Assembly: GCF_007860175.1 (NCBI RefSeq)
Contig: NZ_SJPX01000001.1
Coordinates: 496,001-560,000 of the forward strand
DNA length: 64,000 bases
Origin: Rubripirellula reticaptiva
Lineage (GTDB): Bacteria > Planctomycetota > Planctomycetia > Pirellulales > Pirellulaceae
Direction of reading: 5' to 3'
In this document: piece after piece, positions 29,136 to 39,551 of the stretch
Position numbering within the stretch: position 1 is the stretch's first letter
How the letters are laid out: every line of letters starts with the position of its first letter
The notes under the pieces: model-generated
Told to the model about the DNA's origin: nothing
The model's database searches: none
What the model saw: the letters and a program-made list of their open reading frames with translations, nothing else
Program-made: the position numbers and the translations under genes

Positions 29136-29738
29136 GTGGATGAATCCAATGCGTTGCTTGCCGACCAGTTTGGGGACAGCGACGAAAACGCGTTTGCGAA
29201 ACTGATGCGACGCCATCACGCGTTGGTGTTTCAGATATGTCTGCGAATGCTTGGACATCGCCAAGACGCCGAAGACGCCACTCAGGAAACGTTTTCACGA
29301 CTCGCTCGTTATCTTGATCGATGGGACCGCCGCCGTCCGCTGGAACCTTGGCTGGTCACGATTGCAGGCAACCGATGCCGCACACTGATGGCCCGGAAAC
29401 CGTATCACACGTCACTGGCTTCATCCGAAGAACCGGCGACCATCGTTTCCACACTTCAACGTGAAGCCGACTCGCTGGCCGAAGAAGTTCAGTTGGCGAT
29501 CGGCCAGTTGGCCGACGATCCCCAGCGTGCGTTTCGAATGTTCCACGAACATTCAATGGACTATGCTCAAATTGCCGATCGAATGAACCGGCCGATCGGA
29601 ACGATCAAGACATGGGTCCACCGGTCGCGATTGCAGTTGATCGAATCGCTAAGAGAACGCGAAGTCATCGACGTTCGCAGTCGCCAAACCACCGACCATC
29701 CGAACGGGCGCCCAACCGAATCAGAGGTCACGACATGA
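29136..29738 (+). CDS. ECF-type RNA polymerase sigma factor
   Basis: 200 residues from a GTG start at 29136. Region 2 is seen in 'LMRRHHALVFQICLRMLGH' and 'DAEDATQETFSRLARYLDRW', and region 4 in 'HSMDYAQIADRMNRPIGTIK' followed by 'TWVHRSRLQLIESL'. There is no region 3, as expected for ECF factors. Its stop overlaps the anti-sigma-like gene (ATG at 29735), which in turn overlaps a large exported protein gene, so the three are translationally coupled. Confidence 0.9.
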   Translation: MDESNALLADQFGDSDENAFAKLMRRHHALVFQICLRMLGHRQDAEDATQETFSRLARYLDRWDRRRPLEPWLVTIAGNRCRTLMARKPYHTSLASSEEPATIVSTLQREADSLAEEVQLAIGQLADDPQRAFRMFHEHSMDYAQIADRMNRPIGTIKTWVHRSRLQLIESLREREVIDVRSRQTTDHPNGRPTESEVTT

Positions 29739-30265
29739 TTGACCGTTGCGCACAATTCGAACAACGAATGCACGAGCGACTGGACCAGCGGCGTCCATTG
29801 TCCGCCGATGCAGTACTGACTTCGCATGCAGACCACTGCGCCCGGTGCCAGCAAACGCTGGACGCTTGGCGATCCATCGACCTTGCCTTGCCATCACCAC
29901 GACCAGCGGCAAATTCTGCGTCCGTTCTGCGACCGCAAAGCCTCAGCACGTCGCAAACATCGAGTCTTTCACTAGCATGGATCGCATTGGCGGCGATGGT
30001 ACTAGCGACCATGACCGGGCTGGCGTTCTACTCGAACCAGCCGGTGGCACCGACCGCACAGGCTTACGTGCCAGCGGTTCCCAACGAACTTCTCGAACAC
30101 GCCGATCCGGTTGCTTGGTGGAACGAAGCTAGAGACCGCGACTGGATCAGCCAGACCATGCCAACGGTTCGGTCCGTGCGCGAGGGCGTCGCGCCGCTCG
30201 GACGATCGTTGATTCGAGCAGTGACAATTCTGACCACCGGTACCGGCGACGGTCAAACATCATGA
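29735..30265 (+). CDS. Anti-sigma factor-like membrane protein with zinc-binding motif
   Basis: 176 residues starting at the ATG that overlaps the sigma factor stop. 'SHADHCARCQQTLDAW' gives the H-x3-C-x2-C pattern of zinc-associated anti-sigma domains. One membrane segment ('WIALAAMVLATMTGLAFYS', about residues 87-107) is followed by an ~70-residue outer part. Expected role: hold the ECF sigma factor at the membrane and release it on an envelope signal. Its stop overlaps the next ATG (30262). Confidence 0.78.
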   Translation: MIDRCAQFEQRMHERLDQRRPLSADAVLTSHADHCARCQQTLDAWRSIDLALPSPRPAANSASVLRPQSLSTSQTSSLSLAWIALAAMVLATMTGLAFYSNQPVAPTAQAYVPAVPNELLEHADPVAWWNEARDRDWISQTMPTVRSVREGVAPLGRSLIRAVTILTTGTGDGQTS

Positions 30266-32613
30266 TGCTCAAGCACCCTCGCATCGGTCAGGTTGCAGTC
30301 GCTGCAGTGATCGCTTTGCTGATCGAGTTTGCAATTGCAAAAACAGCCCATGCCGAGCAACTGTTTCAACTGCGAAACGGAATGGTGCTACGAGGCATGA
30401 TGGCCGAGATCGCGACGTTAAAGGAAGGCTTTGGTGCAGCCGCCGCAGGCCAAGCCCAAGTCCGTCCGATTTGGATCATTGACGACGGTTTAAGACGCAT
30501 TTACATCCATGGCAAAGGGATGGCACAAGGCGACCCCGTAGATGTTGCCGACCCCACCCAAGCAATCGTGCTACGACAAGCCAAACCACTTGGCGGCAAG
30601 ACTCCGGAAGTGTTGGGATCCATCGTAGGCGTCTCGCCATTCAATGAATTTGGTCGCCGACAACTGACCATGCGAAGTGACAGCGGCCTCGTCGATGTCA
30701 TCCAGGGCATCACCGAACTGAATTCACGCTACGCAAAACTGATCGCATTGAAAGGTAAACCGGCGCTGCTTTGGGACATGCGAGTCGCTACGGCATCGAT
30801 CGACTCGGCGACGCTGAAACGCATCTTCGACCGGCGCATCCCCGCCGAGGACCTAGACGGTAAACTGGAAACCGTACGTTTCTTTACCGACACACAGCGG
30901 TTCGACGATGCCAAGGACGCACTGTCGTCGATCGAGAATCTTCCCGACGACATTGATCTTGAAGCGTTGCTGATCTCGTTGACCGAGCGGCAAGCGACTC
31001 AATTGCTCGACGAAGCAAAAGTTCGCATCGATGCTGGGCAATACACCGTGGCTCGTGGCATTCTTGAAAACTTTCCCGCCGACAAGGTCGGCCGCATCAC
31101 ACGAATTCAAGTTCAGGATGAACTCAAAAAACTAAACGACTCGCGAGATCAAGCAGCAGCACTGGCCAAACAATTGCGCGAGCATGTCGCGAAACTGAAT
31201 CCCGTTCAAGCCGCACCGCTGGGACCGATCATCGATGAAATCGCAGCCGGGCTTTCGCCCGATACGCTGGCTCGACTTAGCGATTATGTTCGGCTAGGAA
31301 CGGCCGAAACCGTCGCACTGGACGATCGAGTTGCCCTGGCGATCGCGGGCTGGTTGCTGGGCAGTGGCTCGGGCGAACAAAACCTAAGCGTTGCGACAGC
31401 ACTGATCAAAGTGCGCGACTTGGTCGCCGAGTTCCTGGGGTCACCGGACGCGGGGCGACGAGCGGCGATTCTAGAGCAACTGAAAACGCTCGAAGGTGCT
31501 CAGCCCGAATACGTCGACCGAATGTTGCCGTTGCTGGCGCCAACCTTGGCATGGCCCGAAGGTTCAGCCGTCGAGGGCGCCGACGGCTTCTACAACGTTG
31601 ACACGCCGAAGGCTCGATACGCGATCCAGCTGCCACCCGAATACAACCCTCTGCGTTCGTACCCATGCATCGTGTCGCTGCACCAATCAGGCGGATATGC
31701 CGAAGACCAAATCGATTGGTGGGCGGGCCAGTTCGACGACCAAACAGGCACTCGGATGGGCCACGCCTCGCGGAACGGCTACATCGTGGTCGCACCGGTA
31801 TGGAGTCGTCCGGAACAACGCACCTACGAATACACTCCCCAAGAACATGAACGAATCCTGGCGTCGCTACGTGATGCGATGCGACGATCGTCGATCGATT
31901 CGGATCGGGTGTTTTTGTCTGGACACGGCGAAGGCGGAACCGCCGCTTGGGACGTTGGACTTGCGCATCCCGATTTGTGGGCCGGCGTTAATCCAATCAG
32001 CGCCAATCCATCCAAGACCATTCACCACTTCGAGTTGAACGCGCGATACGTGCCGCTTTACATCGTCAAAGGCGAACGCGATGGAATTCGCGACGATGGA
32101 TCGATCATGGATGACTATATGTCGTTCAACCACGACGCAATGGTCGTGATGTATCGCGGTCGAGGACGAGAACCGTTCTTCGACGAAATTCCGCACCTGT
32201 TCGAGTGGATGAATTCACCCGCTCACACGCGGCGTGACATTCCCGAAGAAATCAACGTTTCCACGATGCGAAAGGGCGACCAATTTTACTGGTGGCTCGA
32301 AATGGGGGAACTAAAACCCGATGTTCAAATCGACCCAATCTTGTGGGACCGAACGTCAAAGATTCGATCAGCGAAAGTCGATGCGTCAATTGGCGCTGGA
32401 AACCAAATTCGCATTTCCAGCGTACCGTCCGAGTCCTTCAGACTGCTGCTTCGTCCGCAACCAGGAATCGACATCTCGAAAGAGATCGTTGTCCGCTCGG
32501 GCAGTCGACCGTATCGCTTCCAATTCGACGGAACGCTCGACACCTTGCTCGAGGACGCTCGGCAACGTGCCGATCGTAAACGCGCCTTCTGGTTCCAAAC
32601 CACCATTCCGTAA
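30262..32613 (+). CDS. Exported alpha/beta-hydrolase-like protein lacking the nucleophile
   Basis: 783 residues with an N-terminal signal ('QVAVAAVIALLIEFAIAKTAHA'). The first ~440 residues are helical and of unknown family. The region from about 445 to 650 follows the esterase/PHB-depolymerase-like fold ('YAIQLPPEYNPLRSYPCIVS', 'DSDRVFLSGHGEGGTAAWD'). The nucleophile elbow is G-H-G-E-G at 554-558, with glycine where serine is expected, so ordinary ester hydrolysis is unlikely. It is translationally coupled to the sigma/anti-sigma pair and may be a sensor or binding protein for that system. Confidence 0.75.
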   Translation: MMLKHPRIGQVAVAAVIALLIEFAIAKTAHAEQLFQLRNGMVLRGMMAEIATLKEGFGAAAAGQAQVRPIWIIDDGLRRIYIHGKGMAQGDPVDVADPTQAIVLRQAKPLGGKTPEVLGSIVGVSPFNEFGRRQLTMRSDSGLVDVIQGITELNSRYAKLIALKGKPALLWDMRVATASIDSATLKRIFDRRIPAEDLDGKLETVRFFTDTQRFDDAKDALSSIENLPDDIDLEALLISLTERQATQLLDEAKVRIDAGQYTVARGILENFPADKVGRITRIQVQDELKKLNDSRDQAAALAKQLREHVAKLNPVQAAPLGPIIDEIAAGLSPDTLARLSDYVRLGTAETVALDDRVALAIAGWLLGSGSGEQNLSVATALIKVRDLVAEFLGSPDAGRRAAILEQLKTLEGAQPEYVDRMLPLLAPTLAWPEGSAVEGADGFYNVDTPKARYAIQLPPEYNPLRSYPCIVSLHQSGGYAEDQIDWWAGQFDDQTGTRMGHASRNGYIVVAPVWSRPEQRTYEYTPQEHERILASLRDAMRRSSIDSDRVFLSGHGEGGTAAWDVGLAHPDLWAGVNPISANPSKTIHHFELNARYVPLYIVKGERDGIRDDGSIMDDYMSFNHDAMVVMYRGRGREPFFDEIPHLFEWMNSPAHTRRDIPEEINVSTMRKGDQFYWWLEMGELKPDVQIDPILWDRTSKIRSAKVDASIGAGNQIRISSVPSESFRLLLRPQPGIDISKEIVVRSGSRPYRFQFDGTLDTLLEDARQRADRKRAFWFQTTIP

Positions 32614-32660
32614 CAAATTCAGCGAACGATTCAACTTCCCTCGTGCCAAAGCAAAATCCG

Positions 32661-33551
32661 ATGCAACGACGTGAATTCTTGGCCCGCCCCGCCCTGCTTG
32701 CTGGTACGACCGCACTGGCATCCGCCGTGTCGGTTGCGACTGCGAACGAAACGGACTTGAACCCAACGCCCGCAAAACGCGGCGTTCGCCAATCGGTGAT
32801 GGGATGGTGCTTCAAGGACATTCCGCCGGTTGAACTTGCCAAACATTGTCGCCGAATCGGGCTGGAAGCAATCGAAGGCATTCCGTCTGCTCACTATGAC
32901 GCCGTCACCCAATTGGGACTGAAGATTTCGCTAACCAGCAGCCATGGTTTTTCCAACGGCCCTTTGAATCCAGACAACCATGCCGAAGTGGAAACGAAAC
33001 TGCGCGAGGGCATCGATCTTGCCGTCAAATACGGCGCGCCCAACGTGATCACCTTCACTGGCATGAAAAAGGAAGGCATTTCGGACCAAGCAGCCACCAA
33101 GAATTGCCTCGCTAGCTGGAAGCGAGTCCTGCCGTATGCCGAGGCGAACGGCATCGGAATTGTGCTTGAGCATCTCAACAGCCGAGACGATTCGCACCCC
33201 ATGAAAGGGCATCCCGGATACTGGGGCGATGACATCCACCACTGTGCCGATTTGGTCAAAGCGATGGATTCGCCGAACTTCCGACTGCTGTTCGATATCT
33301 ACCACGTCCAAATCATGAACGGCGACCTGATCCGGAATATCAACCATTACCACGCGATTGTGGGGCATTATCACACCGCCGGAAATCCAGGCCGGGGCGA
33401 ACTGGATGATTCCCAAGAAATTCAGTATCCACCGGTTATTCGTGCGATAATGGACACGGGCTATCAAGGATTCATAGCCCAGGAATTCATTCCAACGTCC
33501 AATGACCCAATCCGCTCCCTTGAACAAGCGTTCACAGTTTGTGACGTGTAA
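32661..33551 (+). CDS. Exported TIM-barrel sugar isomerase-like protein (hydroxypyruvate isomerase family)
   Basis: 296 residues from the ATG at 32661, placing the Tat motif at the start ('MQRREFLARPALLAG'). A GTG at 32643 adds six residues. The mature part resembles Hyi/xylose-isomerase-like barrels: 'SVMGWCFKDIPPVELAKHCR', 'YGAPNVITFTGMKKEG', 'GIVLEHLNSRDD', 'LLFDIYHVQIMNGDL', 'VGHYHTAGNPGRGELDD', 'GFIAQEF'. The glutamate, aspartate and histidine metal ligands of the family are in these blocks. Substrate unknown. Such secreted versions are common in planctomycetes. Confidence 0.82.
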   Translation: MQRREFLARPALLAGTTALASAVSVATANETDLNPTPAKRGVRQSVMGWCFKDIPPVELAKHCRRIGLEAIEGIPSAHYDAVTQLGLKISLTSSHGFSNGPLNPDNHAEVETKLREGIDLAVKYGAPNVITFTGMKKEGISDQAATKNCLASWKRVLPYAEANGIGIVLEHLNSRDDSHPMKGHPGYWGDDIHHCADLVKAMDSPNFRLLFDIYHVQIMNGDLIRNINHYHAIVGHYHTAGNPGRGELDDSQEIQYPPVIRAIMDTGYQGFIAQEFIPTSNDPIRSLEQAFTVCDV

Positions 33552-33726
33552 AGCGGACGTGGGTTGAGCTAAGATCGGGCGGAAGACCGTTTCCCGCAAT
33601 CAACCTCGCCTCCGCAAAACCTCAATTACGAGGGAACCTAGGCTCGCTGATTGTGTCCAACTCGTACCCCTCACCCACCGCTGAAGACGATCAGAGTCCA
33701 GACGACGATCGTGACCCCTTCGGCAA

Positions 33727-36024
33727 ATGCCGCTCGCCAAGACGACGGCCACTCCCATGCCAATCACGAACACCGAACCGAGCACCCTGAACGTCGAAGA
33801 TTTTCGTCGTCTGGGCGTCCGACCGAACGAACTTCGGTTGGCGGTGATTCGACGTGCAATCGTGCGAACATCACGAAGCCTTTCCAAGCGATGTTTGCAG
33901 GCGAAATCGACCGAGGATGCGCTGCAACTGTCGCGCGTCGCGACATCGGCGTACCGTTTGATGGATCCGCGTCTGCGGACCAACATTCATCAACGGGCTC
34001 ACGTCGGACGGATCTTGCCGAGCACGCTGAGCCTGGCGGGCAACACAAACTTTTTTAACCGCGCTGGCGCAGCCGATGCAAGTTTCGCGGGATCCGATCC
34101 AAGCGAATCCGATTCGTCGGCCACCGAAACGGTCGACGCGAACGAATGGATAGCGGGGATCGACTTTCCTTCGTTGGAAACGCCTGTCGCTAGAAACTCT
34201 GACACTGTCTGGCTGCAAAAGCTTGGCGATGATGACTTATTGGAATCAACTCCCCAGTCGAGACGCCTAAAACGACTGCGACGAAAACTATTGCCATCGT
34301 GGACGTGGTTCGCAATCGGCGGCTTGATTGCCAGTGTCGCGGTGGGCTTTTCGACGATGGCGCCGAAATTCGACTCCCCTTATTCGCAAGCGATAGAACA
34401 AACAACAGCGTCGCGTGTGCCTGCGAGCGTGCGTCAACCCAGCATTCTCGAACAAGAACTACCAGCGCCCAGCAATCAATCAGCAGAGCCGATCGTCGAA
34501 TCGGAACGCACTGAATTCCTGCCGGATCCTTTTGCCAACCCGATCACTTACGCGGCGCCGTTGGTTTCACCGGCCGACTCGGATGACACCGAGATGCTTG
34601 CCCCATCGGTGTTCCTACCATCAAGCAACGATGGGGAACCGAAGAACAATCTGCTTGCCAACCGGGACTTGGCCTCCGTCGCCAATCCGACGCCAAACGA
34701 ACCAGCGGAAGCATTCGCAACAGCGCCATTGCCGACCGCACCAGCCGAACCGACCGAGTCGCCTGACGAAGCCCGTGTTCGCGAGTTCTTAGAAAAAGTT
34801 GACGATGCCGACACCGAGGGGCCAAACAACGATTTGCACCGTATCGGCTTGGCCCTTTGCGAATCACTGCTAGCCGGTGAATCATTCGATCGATGCGACC
34901 AGATCACCGACCGCTTGATGAGCACCGATTTTAGTGGCGCGCGTTCAAGTAAACTTGCGGACGTGAATGCAGTTCGATTGGCTACCAAACAGATGCGGCG
35001 GATGCATCATTCGCTCGCTCAGTACACTCAGTCGCCACGAACGCTTCAGCAACAGATCGATTCAACGAGCATCAAGGCAGAGATTGAGCATGCAGGCGCA
35101 CTTGGCCGATACGAGTGCTTGATGCTGCGTCGATGGAATTACGATTCGCTTTCTCGACTTACCGAGTCCACCGACACTCGCATCGCATCGCTGGCGCGTC
35201 AAGAACTTGCGATGCCGGTTGACGCTCCTGCTGATGAATTAGCCGACATGGCACAGCGATGGCTCAGTGCCGCAAAGCGAGCCGATGGGCGAGCATCCGA
35301 GTCGATGCAACTTCACGCGATCGATTGGATGCAGCGCGCAAGCAACGCAGCCAGTGGACTGCTGCGATTGAATCAACTGCGATTGATTGACGAACAACTC
35401 GACACTCTTCCGCTTCACCTGCGAACGCCCTTCGCACTGCTAGCGACATCACCGCTTGCGCCAACAGCGTTCCTCGAAATACAGACTCCTGCCGATCAAC
35501 CCACCATCAAACAAACGCCCACTCCATCGCCCTCAACCGAATCAAGCATGAGCGGTCGGATGCTGGCGATCTTTGATGCCGAAGCCGACGCAACCGACCT
35601 TGGCGTCCAGATTGATTACCAGCTGGACGTGGCAATCAAGCCATCGATGATTCAAACCGTCCGGAAGCGTTTCAAACAGGAAATTTCAGGGTTGAAGTTT
35701 CGTTTTGTCGGCGACCTGAATCTTGACCGCGTCCAAATGGCTAAGGTATCGATCGCTGCTGGGGTCGACGCTCGCAAACAGTCGGTTTCAATCGATGGCA
35801 CATGCGTGACGTTTGATCCGCTGGATTCTGCGACCGAGATCCTGCTGTCCGCGGGTGCTCATCGTGTCGTTTGGACGTTCGACAGCGAAAACTTGGCGTC
35901 CGCCATTTTCCTTGGCATCCATGATGCAGATACGGGATTACGGATCCCCATGGCACCGGCCAACGACAATGCCTTGCCGTTGCAAACCGAATTGACGGTT
36001 ACCATGCTTCGCAGCGACAACTGA
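33727..36024 (+). CDS. Large single-pass membrane protein of unknown function
   Basis: 765 residues (ATG at 33727; 33757 also possible). Residues ~20-100 are basic and helical and could be cytoplasmic. One membrane segment ('WTWFAIGGLIASVAVGFSTM', about 197-217) is followed by a Pro/Ala/Ser/Glu-rich linker and a helical outer region. The last ~150 residues are strand-rich. No enzymatic motif recognised. It lies 142 bases before a MoxR ATPase gene on the same strand. Confidence 0.65.
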   Translation: MPLAKTTATPMPITNTEPSTLNVEDFRRLGVRPNELRLAVIRRAIVRTSRSLSKRCLQAKSTEDALQLSRVATSAYRLMDPRLRTNIHQRAHVGRILPSTLSLAGNTNFFNRAGAADASFAGSDPSESDSSATETVDANEWIAGIDFPSLETPVARNSDTVWLQKLGDDDLLESTPQSRRLKRLRRKLLPSWTWFAIGGLIASVAVGFSTMAPKFDSPYSQAIEQTTASRVPASVRQPSILEQELPAPSNQSAEPIVESERTEFLPDPFANPITYAAPLVSPADSDDTEMLAPSVFLPSSNDGEPKNNLLANRDLASVANPTPNEPAEAFATAPLPTAPAEPTESPDEARVREFLEKVDDADTEGPNNDLHRIGLALCESLLAGESFDRCDQITDRLMSTDFSGARSSKLADVNAVRLATKQMRRMHHSLAQYTQSPRTLQQQIDSTSIKAEIEHAGALGRYECLMLRRWNYDSLSRLTESTDTRIASLARQELAMPVDAPADELADMAQRWLSAAKRADGRASESMQLHAIDWMQRASNAASGLLRLNQLRLIDEQLDTLPLHLRTPFALLATSPLAPTAFLEIQTPADQPTIKQTPTPSPSTESSMSGRMLAIFDAEADATDLGVQIDYQLDVAIKPSMIQTVRKRFKQEISGLKFRFVGDLNLDRVQMAKVSIAAGVDARKQSVSIDGTCVTFDPLDSATEILLSAGAHRVVWTFDSENLASAIFLGIHDADTGLRIPMAPANDNALPLQTELTVTMLRSDN

Positions 36025-36166
36025 ACCGTCTTGCGAACAATCAGCCGCTGAACCACCGAAATCGTCGCCAGGCTTTTCGGGTTGATCCATTTGATTCGTC
36101 ACATCACTAGGCAACGGCCTACAATGCGGGGACATTGAATCGGAACCCAACACAGGACTTGTCGGT

Positions 36167-37591
36167 ATGAACGCCATCGTGGCCCCACCCCAACCCCGCA
36201 CTCTTGCCGAACTGACCCAAAGTGGATGGGAATCGAAGACTGTCAAACAAGAGATTCGCGATAACTTCACGCGAATGTTGGCCGCTCGCGAAGAACTTTT
36301 TCCGGGCATGATCGGTTACGAAGACACCGTGATCCCAGAAATCAACCTAGCATTGTTAGCCGGGCACGACATGCTGTTCTTGGGTGAAAAGGGACAAGGC
36401 AAGAGCCGCATGATGCGGATGTTGACGCGATTTCTAGACGAGTGGATTCCGTACATTGACCATCCCGATCTGCCCATTCACGAAGACCCCGCAAAGCCGA
36501 TCTCGTCACTGGGCAAGCGATTAGTCGCAGAACATGATCCTGCCGATATAAAAATTGGCTGGTGGCATCGCAAGCAGCGGTACGCCGAACGATTGAGCCC
36601 CGGTACAAAGTTCGCCGACATCATCGGCGAGATTGATCCCGCGAAACTGACTGGTGGCGTCAGCATGAGCGCCGAGGAAGCCCTCTCCTTTGGGCTGATC
36701 CCGCGAATGCACCGCGGCATCTTTGCGATGAACGAGTTGCCGGAACTAGACGAATTGGTCCAGGTCGGCTTGTTCAACATTCTGGAAGAACGTGACGTTC
36801 AAATTCGTGGCTATCCCATTCAGTTTGACATCGACGTGATGATCCTGTTCTCGGCTAACCCGTCGACATACAACCGCAGCGGAAAGGTGATCCCGCAGTT
36901 GAAGGACCGAATCGGAACGATTGTGCAAACTCACTATCCGGCCGAGCGTGATCAAGGAATTGCAATCCTGCAGCAGGAAGTTGGCGAACAGCTCGACGGT
37001 GAATATCCGGTATCGGTACCCTACTTCATGTACCAGATCGTCGAAGAGATCACCAATCAAGCCCGGCGCAGCAAGTACATCGACCAAGCTTCCGGTGTGT
37101 CAGCGAGGTTCTCACTGGCGAACTTCCGAACGATCGTCGCCTCCGCTCGCCAACGAGGCATCGTCAACGACGAGAAACCGGCCGTGCCGCGGATTAGCGA
37201 TCTTGGCCACTTATATGCCAGCTCGCTTGGCAAGCTAGAACTCGACCTGATGGGAACTCACCAGATGAGCGAACGCCAAGTCTTGGATGCCGTCGTGGCC
37301 GAAGCCATCCGGATCGTGTTTGGCGAGTACGTCGAGGAACACGGGCTTGCTGAGATCGCCGAGATTTTTCGTGGCGGCGTTCGAATTGAAGTCGGCGACA
37401 TGCTGCCCAGCAGCGACTATGCCGAACGACTGAAGAGCGTTCCACCGGCGTGGGACAAAGCCTTCGAAGTCAACGCGAGTGAGAATGAAGCCGTGCGTGC
37501 TTCGTGCGTCGAGTTTGTCTTGGCGGGCTTGTACAGCATGGACAAAATCAGCCGCAGCCAACGCCACGGCAAAATCCAGTACGAAGTCTGA
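36167..37591 (+). CDS. MoxR/BchI-type AAA+ ATPase
   Basis: 474 residues. Walker A 'GEKGQGKS' at about 73-80, '[20 protein letters not shown]' covering the Walker B region (asparagine follows methionine where a second acid is common), sensor 1 in '[12 protein letters not shown]', and '[17 protein letters not shown]'. The magnesium-chelatase-like AAA+ class usually works with a VWA-domain partner, and the next gene encodes one. Role: metal- or ATP-driven remodelling of a client protein. The substrate is unknown. Confidence 0.88.
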   Translation: MNAIVAPPQPRTLAELTQSGWESKTVKQEIRDNFTRMLAAREELFPGMIGYEDTVIPEINLALLAGHDMLFLGEKGQGKSRMMRMLTRFLDEWIPYIDHPDLPIHEDPAKPISSLGKRLVAEHDPADIKIGWWHRKQRYAERLSPGTKFADIIGEIDPAKLTGGVSMSAEEALSFGLIPRMHRGIFAMNELPELDELVQVGLFNILEERDVQIRGYPIQFDIDVMILFSANPSTYNRSGKVIPQLKDRIGTIVQTHYPAERDQGIAILQQEVGEQLDGEYPVSVPYFMYQIVEEITNQARRSKYIDQASGVSARFSLANFRTIVASARQRGIVNDEKPAVPRISDLGHLYASSLGKLELDLMGTHQMSERQVLDAVVAEAIRIVFGEYVEEHGLAEIAEIFRGGVRIEVGDMLPSSDYAERLKSVPPAWDKAFEVNASENEAVRASCVEFVLAGLYSMDKISRSQRHGKIQYEV

Positions 37592-37633
37592 TTGAATCCC
37601 ACGCAGTTCGTTCACCGAGTGTTGGAATATCCT

Positions 37634-39337
37634 ATGAAGTCTCGCGTCGGCGGCATCATTCACGCCTACCAGAAGTACGATCCCGCTTCGTTCCCGCCTC
37701 CCACCCAGGAACCGCCGGACTTGGTATCGCCCGCTTTCGAGCAGGCGATGATGTACGGCAACTATCGAGAACTGTCTGCCGAAGAACTCGCCCGCGCGGT
37801 CAAGCTAGATCCCAGCCAAATCGCGGGACTCGGGCCCAGCCTGGACATGCTGCGCGCAATGCTGGAAGAACGCAAACGAAGGATTCTTGAAACGTACGAA
37901 GCGAAAACGGTCCAGAAGAAGGCACGGAAAGCCTATTTCAATTCGTCAAAGAACGTACGGGTTCCCAAGAACCAAGAGAAAGCTTTTCGCCAAGCGATCA
38001 CTTACGAACAGCCCTACATCATCGAACAAATTTGGTATCACGCCGACAGCGACAACAGCGAACTGGCGCGCAGCCTGATGAACATCAGCGCTCGCATGAG
38101 CGACAAGCACAACCTCGAAGAACTAGAATCGAAATATGATTTCACTGGCAACGAATCGATGTCGATTCCGAAAGCACTTCAGATCAAAGAAGAGCTCGAA
38201 AAGATTGACGAACTGTTAAGCCAGTTGGAACAGGCGTCCAAAGACGCGCAGATCGGCATCATCGATATGGAGATGTTGTCCGAGTTCGCCGACAAAGGCG
38301 ATATGCAAAAGTTAGAAGAGATGCAGCAGCAGCTCGAAAACATGATGCGTGAACAAGCCGAGCGTCAAGGATTAGAAAAGGATCCTGATGGGAAGGGTGG
38401 ATTTCGACTAACACCGCAGGCCTACAAAATCTTTCAAGGACGACTGCTTCAGCGGATCTTCAGCGAACTGGCACCATCGCGAACCGGCCGTCACCAGGGT
38501 GATGTCGTGGGCGAGGGTGCGGTTGAACTTCAACAAACCAAACCCTACGAGTTTGGTGATAGTGTTGCGAACATTGACGTGCCGCAAACCGTCATCAATG
38601 CGTTGCTTCGCCAAGGCGACGAGCGGCCGATTCGGTTGCGCAGCGACGACATCGAAGTCCATAAAACCCGCAACCACCCTAAGTGCGCGACCGCTGTGAT
38701 CATGGACATGAGCGGTTCGATGCGATACGACGGCCAGTACGTCAATGTCAAGCGAATGGCACTCGCACTGCAGGGACTGATCACGACGGAGTACCCCGGC
38801 GACTTCTTGAAATTCATCGAGATGTACACTTTCGCGAAAATGCGAACACCCGGTGAGATCATCGAACTGATGCCCAAGCCAGTGACCATCCATGATCCAT
38901 GGGTCCAGCTGCGGGCCGACATGAGTCAGCCCGATATCAGCGAAGCGATGGTGCATCCGCACTTCACCAACATCCAACACGCCTTGCAATTGGCTCGCCG
39001 CAATCTGGCAACCTGCGACACACCGAACCGACAAGTCGTATTGATTACCGATGGATTGCCTACCGCTCATTTCGAAGAAGAACAGCTCTACATGCTGTAT
39101 CCGCCTCATCCGCGAACCGAAGAAGCAACGATGCGAGAGGCTGCGATGTGCAGCAAAGAAGGCATCACGATCAACATCTTCTTGATTCCCAGTTGGTCTC
39201 AAAGCCAAGAAGACGTTCAGTTTGCTCAGCGGCTTGCGCAAACGACGCAGGGCCGCGTTTTCTTCACCAGCGGAAAAGACTTGGATCGTTTCGTGCTCTG
39301 GGACTACGTCCAGAACCGCCGAGAAATCATTTCATAG
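37634..39337 (+). CDS. VWA-domain protein, partner of the MoxR ATPase
   Basis: 567 residues from the ATG at 37634; a TTG immediately after the upstream stop (37592) is the alternative. The N-terminal ~320 residues are helical and charged. The C-terminal VWA domain has an intact MIDAS: D-M-S-G-S at about 358-362 and 'QVVLITDGLPTAH' later. It ends 'DLDRFVLWDYVQNRREIIS'. Paired ATPase and VWA proteins act like the I and D subunits of chelatases or like RavA-ViaA. No membrane segment, so cytoplasmic. Confidence 0.88.
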   Translation: MKSRVGGIIHAYQKYDPASFPPPTQEPPDLVSPAFEQAMMYGNYRELSAEELARAVKLDPSQIAGLGPSLDMLRAMLEERKRRILETYEAKTVQKKARKAYFNSSKNVRVPKNQEKAFRQAITYEQPYIIEQIWYHADSDNSELARSLMNISARMSDKHNLEELESKYDFTGNESMSIPKALQIKEELEKIDELLSQLEQASKDAQIGIIDMEMLSEFADKGDMQKLEEMQQQLENMMREQAERQGLEKDPDGKGGFRLTPQAYKIFQGRLLQRIFSELAPSRTGRHQGDVVGEGAVELQQTKPYEFGDSVANIDVPQTVINALLRQGDERPIRLRSDDIEVHKTRNHPKCATAVIMDMSGSMRYDGQYVNVKRMALALQGLITTEYPGDFLKFIEMYTFAKMRTPGEIIELMPKPVTIHDPWVQLRADMSQPDISEAMVHPHFTNIQHALQLARRNLATCDTPNRQVVLITDGLPTAHFEEEQLYMLYPPHPRTEEATMREAAMCSKEGITINIFLIPSWSQSQEDVQFAQRLAQTTQGRVFFTSGKDLDRFVLWDYVQNRREIIS

Positions 39338-39551
39338 CGTAAGCGGGACCAATTTCGGATGACGCGGTCAAAGACCGGCTCTGATCGAGTTCGCGATGGC
39401 GACTCAATCGATCGTAGCGCCTGTATCGGTTCTATGAATTGATTCCCACGGTGTTACAGACGTCGCGACGTGAACTTGGGATTTACGGCTACGGATGACC
39501 TAGCGTTTGCTTGAACACCCATTTCTTAGCCACCCGAAATCCCATGTCATC

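Noticed and set aside
36120-36125. TACAAT as a -10 element for the MoxR gene
   Set aside because: The -10 match is good but the only -35-like TTGATT is 23 bases away, too far for a standard promoter.
39460-39471. ACGTCGCGACGT palindrome upstream of the lipoprotein gene
   Set aside because: Perfect but short and GC-rich, likely to occur by chance at this base composition; no promoter next to it.
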